From contig NZ_FRBN01000001.1 in NCBI RefSeq assembly GCF_900142625.1, positions 124,001 to 188,000 of the forward strand: 64,000 nucleotides of DNA. The letters run 5' to 3'. Made by a program: the position numbers and the translations under genes. This document shows positions 35,677 to 47,892 of this stretch, piece by piece. How positions within the stretch are numbered: the stretch's first letter is position 1; each line of letters begins with the position of its first letter. Under the pieces are notes generated by a model. That model was not told the DNA's origin and did not search any database. It worked only from the letters and a program-made list of their open reading frames with translations. The DNA is from Roseovarius marisflavi (lineage in GTDB: Bacteria; Pseudomonadota; Alphaproteobacteria; Rhodobacterales; Rhodobacteraceae).

Positions 35677-37056
35677 ATGAAGGTCATCATCTGCGGGGCC
35701 GGTCAGGTTGGCTGGCAGATCGCACGCCATCTTTCGGGCGAACGCAACGACGTCACGGTCGTGGACAACAACCCCGATCTGGTGCGCCGGGCCACCGATA
35801 CGCTGGATGTGCAGGGGATCACCGGCTTTGCTTCTTACCCCGATGTGCTCGACCGGGCGGGCGCGCGCGACGCCGACATGATCATTGCCGCGACCTATTC
35901 CGACGAGGTCAACATGGTGACCTGCCAGGTCGCGCATTCGGTCTTTGGCATCAGCCGCAAGATCGCGCGTCTGCGCAGCCAGTCCTATCTTGATGCGATC
36001 TATTCCGATCTTTACCGCCGCGATCACATGCCGATCGACGTGGTAATCAGCCCCGAGCGAGAGGTCGCGGTGGCGGCCCTGCAACGGCTTGCGGCGCCGG
36101 CGGCCTTTGACACCGAGATGTTCATGGACGGCAAGGCCCAGCTTATGGGCTTGCGCCTTGAAGAGGATTGCCCGGTTCTCAACACGCCGTTGCGTCAGCT
36201 GAGCGATCTGTTCTCGACGCTGCGGGTGGTCGTTCTGGCGGTGCGCCGCGAGGGGCGGCTGTTTGCACCGGAATCCGGGGATCAGCTTTTCGAGGGTGAT
36301 GAGTGCTATCTTTTCGCCCCGATCGAGGATGTGCCGCGCACCCTCGACGTTTTTGGCAAGTCGCAAAAGAAGCAGGAGCGGGTGGTGATCATCGGCGGCG
36401 GCAATATCGGCCTTGCGGTGGCACAGGCGCTTGAGACGCGCAGCGGCGGGCGCATCCGCGCCAAGGTCATCGAACGCAACCGCGCCCAGGCGGAACGCGC
36501 CGCAGATGCGCTTGAGCGTACCATCGTGCTTAACGGTGACGGGTTGAACGCGGCCCTTCTTGCCGAGGCGGGAATTGCGCGCGCGGATGCGGTGCTTGCG
36601 GTGACGGATGACGACAAGACCAACATGCTTGCCGCCGTGCGCGCCAAAACCGAAGGTTGCCCCTTTGCTATCGCTCTGATCAACGATCCGACCATGATCC
36701 CGATGCTGGAGCCGCTCGGGATTGACGCCTATATCAACCCGCGCGCCACCACGGTCAGTTCGATCCTGCGTCATATCCGGCATGGCCGGGTGCGCGGGGT
36801 CTATTCCATCGGTGACGCCGAGGCCGAGGTGATCGAGGCCGAGGTGATGTCGACCTCTTCGCTCGCCGGCGCCGCGATCCGAGACATCAGCTTTCCCGAG
36901 GGTGTGCTGGTGGGCGGCATCAAGAAGGGTGACAAGATCGTCAAACCGACGGGCGGATTGCGGATCGAGGCGGGCGATGTGATCGTGCTTTTTGCATTGG
37001 CGGCAGATGTGGCGGCGGTCGAGCAGCTGTTACAGGTCTCGATAGATTTCTTCTAG
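35677..37056 (+). CDS. trkA: Trk system potassium uptake protein TrkA
   Basis: Cytoplasmic NAD(H)-binding regulatory ring of the Trk K+ importer, 459 residues. Two RCK repeats are visible: the first nucleotide site is VIICGAGQVGWQIARHL (residues 3-19), and the second VVIIGGGNIGLAVAQALETR begins near residue 238. Each is followed by a TrkA-C domain; the last is LRIEAGDVIVLFAL near the end. It is 3 nt upstream of trkH. trkA next to ntrX and hfq is a recurrent alphaproteobacterial arrangement. Confidence 0.95.
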   Translation: MKVIICGAGQVGWQIARHLSGERNDVTVVDNNPDLVRRATDTLDVQGITGFASYPDVLDRAGARDADMIIAATYSDEVNMVTCQVAHSVFGISRKIARLRSQSYLDAIYSDLYRRDHMPIDVVISPEREVAVAALQRLAAPAAFDTEMFMDGKAQLMGLRLEEDCPVLNTPLRQLSDLFSTLRVVVLAVRREGRLFAPESGDQLFEGDECYLFAPIEDVPRTLDVFGKSQKKQERVVIIGGGNIGLAVAQALETRSGGRIRAKVIERNRAQAERAADALERTIVLNGDGLNAALLAEAGIARADAVLAVTDDDKTNMLAAVRAKTEGCPFAIALINDPTMIPMLEPLGIDAYINPRATTVSSILRHIRHGRVRGVYSIGDAEAEVIEAEVMSTSSLAGAAIRDISFPEGVLVGGIKKGDKIVKPTGGLRIEAGDVIVLFALAADVAAVEQLLQVSIDFF

Positions 37057-37059
37057 CCG

Positions 37060-38580
37060 ATGATCGCCCGGGTTCTCACCTTTCCGCTTATCCTGATCCT
37101 CGCCGGCATGGCCGCGATCATGATGCTGCTGCCGATGATCGATGCCTTGATGCGCAACGACACCAGCGTGGCGCGCGCCTTTGGCTATTCCGCCATTCTC
37201 GGCATGGCTTTGGTGATGATCATCGGCCTTGCCATGTCGGGGCGCGAGAGACGCGAGATCAGCGACAGCCAGAACCTTGTGTCGCTCTTGCTGGCCTATC
37301 TGATCCTGCCGCTGTTTCTTGCGGTGCCGTTTTACGAGGGCGTCGGCAACACCACCTTTCTGAATGCCTATTTCGAGATGGTTTCAAGCTTTACCACCAC
37401 CGGGGCCACGCTGTTCGGGGCCGCGGGGCGGCTGGTGGACAGTCTGCATTTGTGGCGCGCCCTGGTCGGCTGGGGCGGCGGGCTTTTGATCTGGATTTCG
37501 GCCTCGGCAGTTCTGGCGCCGCTCAATCTGGGCGGGTTCGAGGTCACGGCCCGCGCCGAGCCAGGGCAGGATGACGCACGCGCGGGGCGGTTTCAGCGCG
37601 CCAGCCCGGCCAAGCGGCTGGCGCAGATCACCGCCGGGCTGGCCCCTGTGTATATCGGGCTGACAGGCGCGCTCTGGGTGATCCTGATGATGGGCGGAGA
37701 GCGTGCGTTCGTGGCGATGGTGCATGCCATGTCGACCATGGCCACAAGCGGGATTTCCTCGATTGGCGGGGTGCAGAACGGCGCCGCGGGCTTTGGCGGC
37801 GAGTTCGCGATTTTCCTGTTCATGCTGTTTGCCCTGTCGCGGCTGACCTTTTCGTCCGACACCATCACATCGGCGCGACCCGGTGTGTTTTATGACCCGG
37901 AATTCCGGCTTGGCGTGATGCTTGTGCTTGGGGTTCCGCTCTTGTTGGTGGCGCGCCACTGGATCGCGGCGTTTGAGGTGGTCGAGGCCGATAATTTCGC
38001 CGTGGGCCTGCGTGCCTTTTGGGGCGGGATGTTCACCGTAATGTCGTTCCTCTCGACCACCGGATTCGAAAGCGCCGACTGGCAGGCGGCGCGTGACTGG
38101 TCCGGACTTGGCACGCCGGGGCTTGTGCTTTTGGGGCTGTCGCTTGTCGGCGGCGGCGTCGCCACCACCGCCGGCGGGGTCAAGCTTTTGCGGGTCTATG
38201 CGCTCTACCTGCATGGCAAGCGCGAGGTTGAGCGCCTTGTGCATCCGTCCTCTGTCGGGCGCTCGACGCGGGCCGGGCGGCGGATCAGGCGGCATGGCGC
38301 CTATATCGCCTGGGTCTTCTTCATGCTGTTCGCGATGTCGCTGACCTTTGTTACGCTTTTGCTCGCGTTCTTTGGCCAGGATTTCGAATCGTCGCTGATC
38401 CTGTCGATTTCGGGGCTTTCCACCACCGGGCCCCTGATCATTCTGGCCAGTGAGGCGCCAATCCGCCTGTTCGAGCTGAGCGCGGGTGCCAAGCTCTGCT
38501 ATGGCGCGGCGATGGTGCTGGGACGGCTTGAGACCTTGGCGATGATTGCCTTGCTGAACCCTGCGGTCTGGCGCGATTAG
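37060..38580 (+). CDS. trkH: Trk system potassium uptake channel subunit TrkH
   Basis: Inner-membrane K+ translocating subunit, 506 residues and about ten to twelve hydrophobic segments. The four pore-loop motifs with selectivity-filter glycines are readable: SSFTTTGATLFG, MSTMATSGISSIGG, SFLSTTGFESADW and ISGLSTTGPLI. The segment LVGGGVATTAGGVKLLRVYA is also typical. A terminator-like hairpin follows at 38590. The TrkAH pair supports turgor control, which fits an ectoine-making organism. Confidence 0.95.
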   Translation: MIARVLTFPLILILAGMAAIMMLLPMIDALMRNDTSVARAFGYSAILGMALVMIIGLAMSGRERREISDSQNLVSLLLAYLILPLFLAVPFYEGVGNTTFLNAYFEMVSSFTTTGATLFGAAGRLVDSLHLWRALVGWGGGLLIWISASAVLAPLNLGGFEVTARAEPGQDDARAGRFQRASPAKRLAQITAGLAPVYIGLTGALWVILMMGGERAFVAMVHAMSTMATSGISSIGGVQNGAAGFGGEFAIFLFMLFALSRLTFSSDTITSARPGVFYDPEFRLGVMLVLGVPLLLVARHWIAAFEVVEADNFAVGLRAFWGGMFTVMSFLSTTGFESADWQAARDWSGLGTPGLVLLGLSLVGGGVATTAGGVKLLRVYALYLHGKREVERLVHPSSVGRSTRAGRRIRRHGAYIAWVFFMLFAMSLTFVTLLLAFFGQDFESSLILSISGLSTTGPLIILASEAPIRLFELSAGAKLCYGAAMVLGRLETLAMIALLNPAVWRD

Positions 38581-38589
38581 GGCAGGGGG

Positions 38590-38617
38590 CGGGGTGCCGC
38601 ACCCCGATTGCATTTTT
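38590..38617 (+). terminator. Terminator after trkH
   Basis: CGGGGTG-CCG-CACCCCG, a 7-bp GC stem with a 3-nt loop starting 10 nt after the trkH stop, followed by ATTGCATTTTT. The T-run is displaced by 6 nt, so termination may be partial. Confidence 0.55.
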
Positions 38618-38717
38618 AGGCTGGAAAGTCATGCGCGGGCAAGACATACTCGCGCCATATGCAAGATCCTCAGGCATCGGTTCGCGATGTGTGCAAGAAT
38701 AAAGGCTTTGAACGTAA

Positions 38718-38957
38718 ATGGCTTCTGATCGACAAAATTTGCAGGACGCGTTCCTCAATCAGGTTCGCAAAACAAAAATCCCGGTCACGGTTTTCCTGAT
38801 CAACGGGGTCAAATTGCAGGGGGTCATTACCTGGTTTGACAACTTCTGCATCCTGCTGCGCCGTGATGGGCAATCCCAGCTCGTTTATAAACATGCCGTG
38901 TCGACGATCATGCCGTCGCAGCCGGTTAACCTCTATGATGGTGAAGACACCAATTGA
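38718..38957 (+). CDS. hfq: RNA chaperone Hfq
   Basis: Hexameric Sm-like protein that promotes pairing of small RNAs with mRNAs. It has 79 residues. The Sm1 motif is [20 protein letters not shown] and the Sm2 motif is [13 protein letters not shown] (YKHA loop), both intact. The N-terminus [20 protein letters not shown] is canonical. Its stop codon overlaps the hflX TTG start. A separate promoter is likely in 38618-38717, after the trkH terminator. Confidence 0.98.
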   Translation: MASDRQNLQDAFLNQVRKTKIPVTVFLINGVKLQGVITWFDNFCILLRRDGQSQLVYKHAVSTIMPSQPVNLYDGEDTN

Positions 38958-40231
38958 CCGATAACGCGCGCCCCGTGACACGGGCATGGGTCATTCATCC
39001 CGAAATTCCCTCTGCCGGGTCAGAGCGCGATCCCGATCTCGCTCTGGAAGAAGCTGTGTCGCTGGCGCATGCCTTGCCCGAGCTCGAGGTGGTCGGCGCG
39101 CAGGTCGTGCGGTTGCGCAAACCCGATGCCGGGAAATTGTTCGGCAAGGGCAAGCTTGAAGAGCTGCGCCAGGCGATCGAGGCCTCCGAGACCGAGCTGG
39201 TGCTGGTCGATGGCCCGGTCACGCCGGTGCAACAGCGCAATCTCGAAAAGGCTTGGGACGTCAAGGTTCTCGATCGCACCGGGTTGATTCTGGAAATCTT
39301 CAGCGACCGAGCCGCCACCCGTGAAGGCGTGCTTCAGGTCGAGATGGCCGCGCTGTCCTATCAACGCACCCGCCTCGTGCGCGCCTGGACCCACCTTGAA
39401 CGCCAGCGGGGCGGATTGGGCTTTGTCGGCGGCCCCGGCGAAACCCAGATCGAGGCCGACCGCCGCGCCATCGACGAGCAATTGGTGCGCCTGCGCGGTC
39501 AACTCAAGAAGGTGGTGAAAACCCGCGCCCTGCATCGCGCCGCGCGCGCCAAGGTGCCGTTCCCGATTGTCGCGCTCGTTGGCTATACCAACGCCGGCAA
39601 ATCCACCCTGTTCAACCGCCTGACCGGGGCCGAGGTGATGGCCAAGGACATGCTCTTTGCCACGCTTGACCCGACCATGCGGCGCATCAAGCTGCCCGGC
39701 GGCGGCCCCGAGGTGATCCTGTCGGACACGGTCGGCTTTATCAGCGACCTGCCCACCGAACTCGTCGCCTCGTTCCGCGCCACATTGGAAGAGGTGCTGG
39801 CCGCCGATCTGATCTGCCATGTGCGCGACATCTCGCATCCCGAGACCGAGGCGCAGGCCCAAGATGTCACCACCATCCTCAACAGCCTCGGCGTCAAGGA
39901 CACGACCCCCCAGATCGAAATCTGGAACAAGATCGACCGGCTTGACGACGACGCCCGCGCCGCCACTCTGACCAAGGCCGCCCGGCTTGATCATGTTCAG
40001 GCCCTTTCGGCCATCACCGGACAGGGCATTGATGATCTCGTCGACGCCATTACCGAGGCTCTGGCTGATGTGACCCATGTCACCGAGCTTCATCTTGGTT
40101 TTGACGCGGGGCGCAAACGCGCCTGGCTGTTTGAAAGAGACCTGGTCGAGGCCGAAACCCAGACCGAAGACGGCTTTGATCTCACGCTGCGCTGGTCCGC
40201 CCGCCAGGAGGCGCAGTTCAGAGACCTCTGA
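38954..40231 (+). CDS. hflX: GTPase HflX
   Basis: Ribosome-associated GTPase that splits stalled ribosomes, 425 residues. The only start close to the family N-terminus is TTG at 38954, overlapping the hfq stop (TTGA); a GTG at 38975 is possible. The HflX N-domain has [20 protein letters not shown], then [20 protein letters not shown]. The G domain has GYTNAGKST (about 212-220), [10 protein letters not shown] and NKID. The hfq-hflX order is conserved widely. Confidence 0.93.
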   Translation: MTDNARPVTRAWVIHPEIPSAGSERDPDLALEEAVSLAHALPELEVVGAQVVRLRKPDAGKLFGKGKLEELRQAIEASETELVLVDGPVTPVQQRNLEKAWDVKVLDRTGLILEIFSDRAATREGVLQVEMAALSYQRTRLVRAWTHLERQRGGLGFVGGPGETQIEADRRAIDEQLVRLRGQLKKVVKTRALHRAARAKVPFPIVALVGYTNAGKSTLFNRLTGAEVMAKDMLFATLDPTMRRIKLPGGGPEVILSDTVGFISDLPTELVASFRATLEEVLAADLICHVRDISHPETEAQAQDVTTILNSLGVKDTTPQIEIWNKIDRLDDDARAATLTKAARLDHVQALSAITGQGIDDLVDAITEALADVTHVTELHLGFDAGRKRAWLFERDLVEAETQTEDGFDLTLRWSARQEAQFRDL

Positions 40232-40242
40232 TCAAATCCCGC

Positions 40243-40272
40243 ATCCCGGCTTCTTCTTGGCAAAAATACTCG
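40243..40272 (-). repeat. Dispersed intergenic repeat, copy 3 (inverted)
   Basis: On the minus strand it reads TCGAGTATTTTTGCCAAGAA followed by GAAGCCGGG, matching the core of copies 1 and 2. It lies between the convergent hflX and mnmA genes and accounts for almost half of that gap. Confidence 0.55.
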
Positions 40273-40303
40273 AAATCCTGCCGTTGCCCCGGATCGCGCG
40301 CGC

Positions 40304-41449
40304 TTAGTACCCGCGCCAGATCCAGCCGCCGCCAAGCACCCGCGTGCCGTCCTGCTCATAAAACACACAGGCCTGCCCCGGCGACACGCCCTCTTCGGGC
40401 GTGAGTAATTCGACCTCGGCCTCGGTTTCCGAAATCGGGCGCAGGATTGCCTCGCGCACCGGTCGGGTAGAGCGCACCTTGACGGCCACGGTCCATTCAG
40501 GCCGCGACATCAGCGGCTCATCGCCGAGCCAGTTGATTTCGCGCAGCGGCACCTTTCGGGTCGAGAGCATCTCCTTGGGGCCGACGATGACCTGTTTGGC
40601 ATCCACATCAAGGCGCACCACGTAGAGCGGATCGGCAAGCCCGCCGATGCCAAGGCCGCGGCGCTGACCGATGGTATAATGAATCACCCCTTCGTGCGTC
40701 CCAAGCACCCGGCCATCGGCATGCACGATCTCGCCGGGGTCTGCCGCGCCGGGGCGCAGTTTCTCGATCACGCTGGCGTAATTGCCATCGGGGACGAAAC
40801 AGATATCCTGACTGTCGGGCTTGTCGGCGACCTGCAATCCGTATTTCGCCGCCAGCTCGCGGGTGGCGTCCTTGGATGGCAAATGCCCAAGCGGAAAGCG
40901 CAGATATTCGAGCTGTTCAGCCGTGGTCGAGAACAGAAAATACGACTGATCGCGATTCGAATCAGCCGCGCAGTGCAATTCCGCGCCGTTCAAACCGGTC
41001 TTGCGCTGAATATAATGACCCGTCGCCATGCAATCGGCGTCAAGATCGCGCGCGGTTTGCAACAGGTCCTTGAACTTCACCCGCTCGTTACAGCGGATAC
41101 AGGGCACCGGTGTTGCCCCCGCAAGATAGCTGTCGGCAAATTCGTCGATCACCGCGTCGCGGAAAATGTTTTCATAATCCAGCACATAATGCGGAAACCC
41201 GACGTCTTCTGCGACCCGGCGCGCGTCGTGAATATCAATCCCCGCACAGCAGGCGCCCTTCTTGGCCAGGGCCGCGCCGTGATCATAAAGTTGCAGGGTT
41301 ACCCCCACCACATCATAGCCCTGTTCCGCAAGGTAAGCCGCCACAACAGAGCTGTCGACGCCGCCAGACATCGCCACAACCACGCGGGTATCGGCCGGGT
41401 CTTTTGCAAAACCAAGAGAATTCAGGGGTTTATCACTATCAAGCGCCAT
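40304..41449 (-). CDS. mnmA: tRNA-specific 2-thiouridylase MnmA
   Basis: Adds sulfur to U34 of Lys, Glu and Gln tRNAs, 381 residues with GGAGG before the ATG. The PP-loop is [20 protein letters not shown] (residues 25-44). The catalytic cysteines are in [13 protein letters not shown] and [10 protein letters not shown]. The barrel domains follow with [14 protein letters not shown]. It is the long form common in alphaproteobacteria. It is convergent with hflX and divergent from sciP. Confidence 0.96.
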   Translation of the reverse strand: MALDSDKPLNSLGFAKDPADTRVVVAMSGGVDSSVVAAYLAEQGYDVVGVTLQLYDHGAALAKKGACCAGIDIHDARRVAEDVGFPHYVLDYENIFRDAVIDEFADSYLAGATPVPCIRCNERVKFKDLLQTARDLDADCMATGHYIQRKTGLNGAELHCAADSNRDQSYFLFSTTAEQLEYLRFPLGHLPSKDATRELAAKYGLQVADKPDSQDICFVPDGNYASVIEKLRPGAADPGEIVHADGRVLGTHEGVIHYTIGQRRGLGIGGLADPLYVVRLDVDAKQVIVGPKEMLSTRKVPLREINWLGDEPLMSRPEWTVAVKVRSTRPVREAILRPISETEAEVELLTPEEGVSPGQACVFYEQDGTRVLGGGWIWRGY

Positions 41450-41479
41450 ATCGGCCTCCGATCAGGGTCGTTCAGAATA

Positions 41480-41492
41480 TAGGAAAATCCTA
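41480..41492. promoter_or_regulatory. Palindrome TAGGA-AAA-TCCTA between mnmA and sciP
   Basis: A perfect 5-bp inverted repeat with 3-nt spacer in the 123-nt divergent gap, 31 nt upstream of the mnmA start and about 80 nt upstream of sciP. It is AT-rich in a GC-rich setting and could be an operator; I cannot assign a regulator. Confidence 0.3.
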
Positions 41493-41572
41493 ATCATTCT
41501 CAAGCCCCGGTTTCACCTGCCGTTAAGCCTGATGCGGTCATTTTGGTCGACATCAGAAGAAGGGTGAGAGTG

Positions 41573-41851
41573 ATGTATCTGAAGAAAGTGGAAGGGCCAA
41601 GGGCCGTCAACCTGCCGGATGGCACGATATTGAGTCGCGCAGACCTGCCCCCCGCCGATACCCGGCGATGGGTGGCCTCGCGCAAACTGGCCGTGGTGCG
41701 CGGGGTGGCCTATGGGCTTATCACCCGCGACGAGGCGATGCAGACCTATGGATTGAGCGGTGAGGAATTCGACGCATGGATCAGCGCCGTCAGCAGCCAT
41801 GGGGAAAAAGCTCTGAAGGTAACGGCGTTCAATGGCTATCGACAACTTTAG
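41573..41851 (+). CDS. sciP: CtrA inhibitor SciP (DUF1153)
   Basis: Small DNA-binding protein that in Caulobacter binds CtrA and represses CtrA-activated promoters. It has 92 residues from the ATG at 41573. The conserved N-terminus is PRAVNLPDGTILSRADLPPA and a helix-turn-helix follows, with ASRKLAVVRGVAYGLITRDE then AMQTYGLSGEEFDAW. DUF1153 is highly conserved in alphaproteobacteria. It lies 96 nt upstream of ctrA in the same direction, which joins the regulator and its antagonist at one locus. Confidence 0.9.
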   Translation: MYLKKVEGPRAVNLPDGTILSRADLPPADTRRWVASRKLAVVRGVAYGLITRDEAMQTYGLSGEEFDAWISAVSSHGEKALKVTAFNGYRQL

Positions 41852-41879
41852 GGAGTGTTGTCAGATTGTTCCTACAATG

Positions 41880-41894
41880 GTAACGGGTGGTTAA
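41880..41894. promoter_or_regulatory. Putative CtrA box upstream of ctrA
   Basis: GTAA-CGGGTGG-TTAA matches the CtrA consensus TTAA-N7-TTAA at seven of eight positions, with the correct spacing. On the other strand it reads TTAA-CCACCCG-TTAC. It lies 54 nt upstream of the ctrA ATG in the sciP-ctrA gap, where autoregulation would be expected by analogy with Caulobacter. Confidence 0.5.
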
Positions 41895-41947
41895 CCATTT
41901 TTGACGAGTGTTGATCTTAATGAAGCACTGATCTGTGGAGAACCCAT

Positions 41948-42664
41948 ATGCGCGTACTACTGGTCGAGGACGATCCGACAACCTCGAAAAGCATTGAACT
42001 GATGCTGACTCATGCAAACCTGAACGTTTATACGACCGATCTGGGCGAAGAGGGGGTCGATCTGGCCAAGCTCTATGACTATGATCTGATCCTGCTGGAT
42101 CTTGGTCTGCCGGATATGAACGGCCATGATGTTCTGCGTCAACTGCGCATGGCGCGGATTGATACGCCGATCCTTATCCTGTCGGGCGCCGATGACACCG
42201 AAAGCAAGATCAAGGGCTTTGGGTTCGGGGCGGATGATTACCTGACCAAGCCGTTCCACCGCGAAGAGCTTGTGGCGCGCATTCATGCGATTATCCGCCG
42301 GTCAAAGGGTCATTCGCAATCGGTCATCCGTACCGGCAAGATCAACGTCAACCTTGATGCCAAGACGGTGGATGTGGGCGGTAAAACCGTGCATCTGACC
42401 GGAAAGGAATATCAGATGCTTGAGCTGCTGTCGCTGCGCAAGGGCACGACGCTGACCAAAGAGATGTTCCTCAACCACCTTTACGGCGGCATGGACGAAC
42501 CCGAGCTCAAGATTATCGACGTCTTCATCTGCAAGCTGCGCAAGAAGGTCAGCGAAGCGACCGACGGCGCGAATTACATCGAAACGGTCTGGGGGCGTGG
42601 ATATGTGCTGCGCGATCCTGATCCGAGCGAGATGGATGACCAAAGGGTTGCGATTGGCGCCTGA
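41948..42664 (+). CDS. ctrA: Cell-cycle response regulator CtrA
   Basis: OmpR-type response regulator controlling cell cycle, motility and gene transfer agents in alphaproteobacteria. It has 238 residues. The phosphoacceptor is D51 in [13 protein letters not shown], with K106 in [10 protein letters not shown]. The winged helix contains [40 protein letters not shown] and [11 protein letters not shown], which are nearly invariant in CtrA. The C-terminus ends VAIGA, so it finishes Gly-Ala instead of the Ala-Ala degradation tag of Caulobacter CtrA. In Rhodobacteraceae ctrA is usually not essential. Confidence 0.97.
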   Translation: MRVLLVEDDPTTSKSIELMLTHANLNVYTTDLGEEGVDLAKLYDYDLILLDLGLPDMNGHDVLRQLRMARIDTPILILSGADDTESKIKGFGFGADDYLTKPFHREELVARIHAIIRRSKGHSQSVIRTGKINVNLDAKTVDVGGKTVHLTGKEYQMLELLSLRKGTTLTKEMFLNHLYGGMDEPELKIIDVFICKLRKKVSEATDGANYIETVWGRGYVLRDPDPSEMDDQRVAIGA

Positions 42665-42719
42665 AGGGTGCCGTGACATCTGGACCTCTGGCAGACAGGG
42701 CCCTATCACTTTGACCTGA

Positions 42720-46975
<4,256 letters not shown>

Positions 46976-47003
46976 AGAAATTCGTTCCATATAGTTCACA
47001 AAT

Positions 47004-47018
47004 GTTCTTAAAAAGTTC
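47004..47018 (+). promoter_or_regulatory. LexA (SOS) box, alphaproteobacterial type
   Basis: GTTC-TTAAAAA-GTTC matches the alphaproteobacterial LexA operator GTTC-N7-GTTC exactly. Two further GTTC half-sites precede it at 46984 and 46994, so four lie at 10-10-11 bp steps. It is 64 nt upstream of the ATG of the 40-residue ORF, at a good distance to overlap the promoter. Confidence 0.6.
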
Positions 47019-47082
47019 TTTACTTTGGTTAACGGAAATGAGAACAAAGGAGCAACAAAAGGTTTTCAAAAGGAAGCGCCCC

Positions 47083-47205
47083 ATGTTGCACCAGATCAAG
47101 ACAGCCGCCGCCCGGTCGCAAGACACGTTGCTGGCCGATGCCCTGGGTGCCGCGGCGCTGATGATAACCCTGGTCGGGGCGCTCTATTTGCCCGGACTGT
47201 TCTGA
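47083..47205 (+). CDS. Short hydrophobic peptide, 40 residues, possible SOS-regulated gene
   Basis: A 40-residue ORF with AAAAGGA about 8 nt before the ATG. The first 14 residues are polar and basic (MLHQIKTAAARSQD) and residues 17-38 form one hydrophobic helix (LADALGAAALMITLVGALYL). It looks like a single-pass inner-membrane peptide. The upstream LexA-type box and the structured downstream RNA make it resemble SOS membrane peptides, such as SidA of Caulobacter (29 residues) or TisB of E. coli, but no homology is claimed. The alternative is a small conserved structural membrane peptide with no SOS role. Confidence 0.65.
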   Translation: MLHQIKTAAARSQDTLLADALGAAALMITLVGALYLPGLF

Positions 47206-47394
47206 GTTTCTGCCTGGCGGGGTGACCCTGTTGTCGCCTGCACCCCCTCTGTCCCAACTTCGGGGTGCCAAAGTTTCTGCCTGTTCCTTTGCTATTTTCG
47301 GGGTTTGCCTCATTCCCCCGATAAGCGTGACAGGGTCCGCAAACCTCGCTTACCTTGCCGCCGCCGTTCACCCGAACGCGCGGCGGTTTTTTTT
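47206..47394 (+). ncRNA. Structured RNA candidate after the 40-residue ORF
   Basis: Between the ORF stop and a strong terminator there are no convincing codons but several complementary arms: GACCCTGT (47224-47231) with ACAGGGTC (47330-47337) as an outer stem, GCACCCC (47240-47246) with GGGGTGC (47262-47268), and TCGGGG (47298-47303) with CCCCGA (47316-47321). AGTTTCTGCCTG occurs twice (47205-47216 and 47272-47283). It could be a long structured 3' UTR of the peptide mRNA, or a separate small RNA with its own promoter. It does not match SRP RNA, tmRNA or RNase P, and I found no convincing 6S match. Confidence 0.45.
47358..47394 (+). terminator. Strong intrinsic terminator
   Basis: CCGCCGCCGTTC (47358-47369) pairs with GAACG-C-GCGGCGG (47374-47386) in a 12-bp stem with one bulged C and an ACCC loop, followed by eight T. 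This is the best intrinsic terminator in the window and ends whatever is transcribed from 47.0-47.35 kb, isolating the cytochrome gene downstream. Confidence 0.88.
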
Positions 47395-47404
47395 GCGGAA
47401 CGGA

Positions 47405-47418
47405 TTGACCCACGTCAA
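47405..47418. promoter_or_regulatory. FNR/Dnr-type box upstream of the cytochrome c gene
   Basis: TTGAC-CCAC-GTCAA fits the Crp/Fnr-family consensus TTGAY-N4-RTCAA exactly and is part of the 16-bp palindrome ATTGACCCACGTCAAT. Its centre lies about 60 nt upstream of the cytochrome ATG, a plausible activator position. FnrL (oxygen) or a DnrD/NnrR-type regulator (nitric oxide) could bind. Confidence 0.65.
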
Positions 47419-47471
47419 TTAACCGATGGCATGCCGGTCTACCATTCCCTTTCGTTTAGGGAGGTAGTCTC

Positions 47472-47885
47472 ATGAAAATTCTAGCTTATGCTGCTATGGT
47501 TGCGATTTTGGGGTCTTCACAGTCGGCTTTTGCGCAAGACAACACATTCGGAGCGATAGAATACGGAAATTCCTGTGCCCAGTGTCACGGCATGGATGGT
47601 AAGGGCGGGGGGCCGATGGCTGGTTTCCTGACCGGCACCCTGCCGGATCTTACACAGCTTCAGAAAGACAATGGCGGCGTGTTCCCGGTGACCCGCGTCT
47701 ATGGCGTAATTGATGGCAGCACTGAATTGGGCCCGCATGGCACACGCGAAATGCCGGCATGGGGCAACCGCTATAAGCTCGATGCGCAAGAGCACCTGTC
47801 CTATGATTTCGGGCCGAGCCGCGAGACCTATGTTCGCACACGAGTCCTGGCCCTGATCGAACATCTGGCCGCCATGCAGGAATAG
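47472..47885 (+). CDS. Periplasmic c-type cytochrome
   Basis: A 137-residue monohaem cytochrome c. A Sec signal with likely cleavage after AFA (residue 21) exports it. Haem attachment is C35-A-Q-C38-H39, in GNSCAQCHGMDGKGGG. The likely distal ligand is M94 in HGTREMPAWGNRY. It resembles class I cytochromes used as electron shuttles or as small oxidase subunits; the partner is not encoded nearby. GGGAGG lies just before the start, and an FNR-type box upstream suggests low-oxygen or nitrogen-oxide control. It is convergent with the NifU-like gene, 7 nt apart. Confidence 0.9.
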   Translation: MKILAYAAMVAILGSSQSAFAQDNTFGAIEYGNSCAQCHGMDGKGGGPMAGFLTGTLPDLTQLQKDNGGVFPVTRVYGVIDGSTELGPHGTREMPAWGNRYKLDAQEHLSYDFGPSRETYVRTRVLALIEHLAAMQE

Positions 47886-47892
47886 GCGCCCT

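Noticed and set aside
47206..47394. 6S RNA, SRP RNA or 5S rRNA
   Set aside because: TGCCTGGCGG at 47211 recalls a 5S start, but the rest does not follow 5S, and no SRP GGAAG/GCAGC apical loop or 6S open bubble could be fitted; left as an unassigned structured RNA.
47222..47422. 66-codon rightward frame
   Set aside because: It runs through the hairpins and the terminator and lacks a ribosome binding site.
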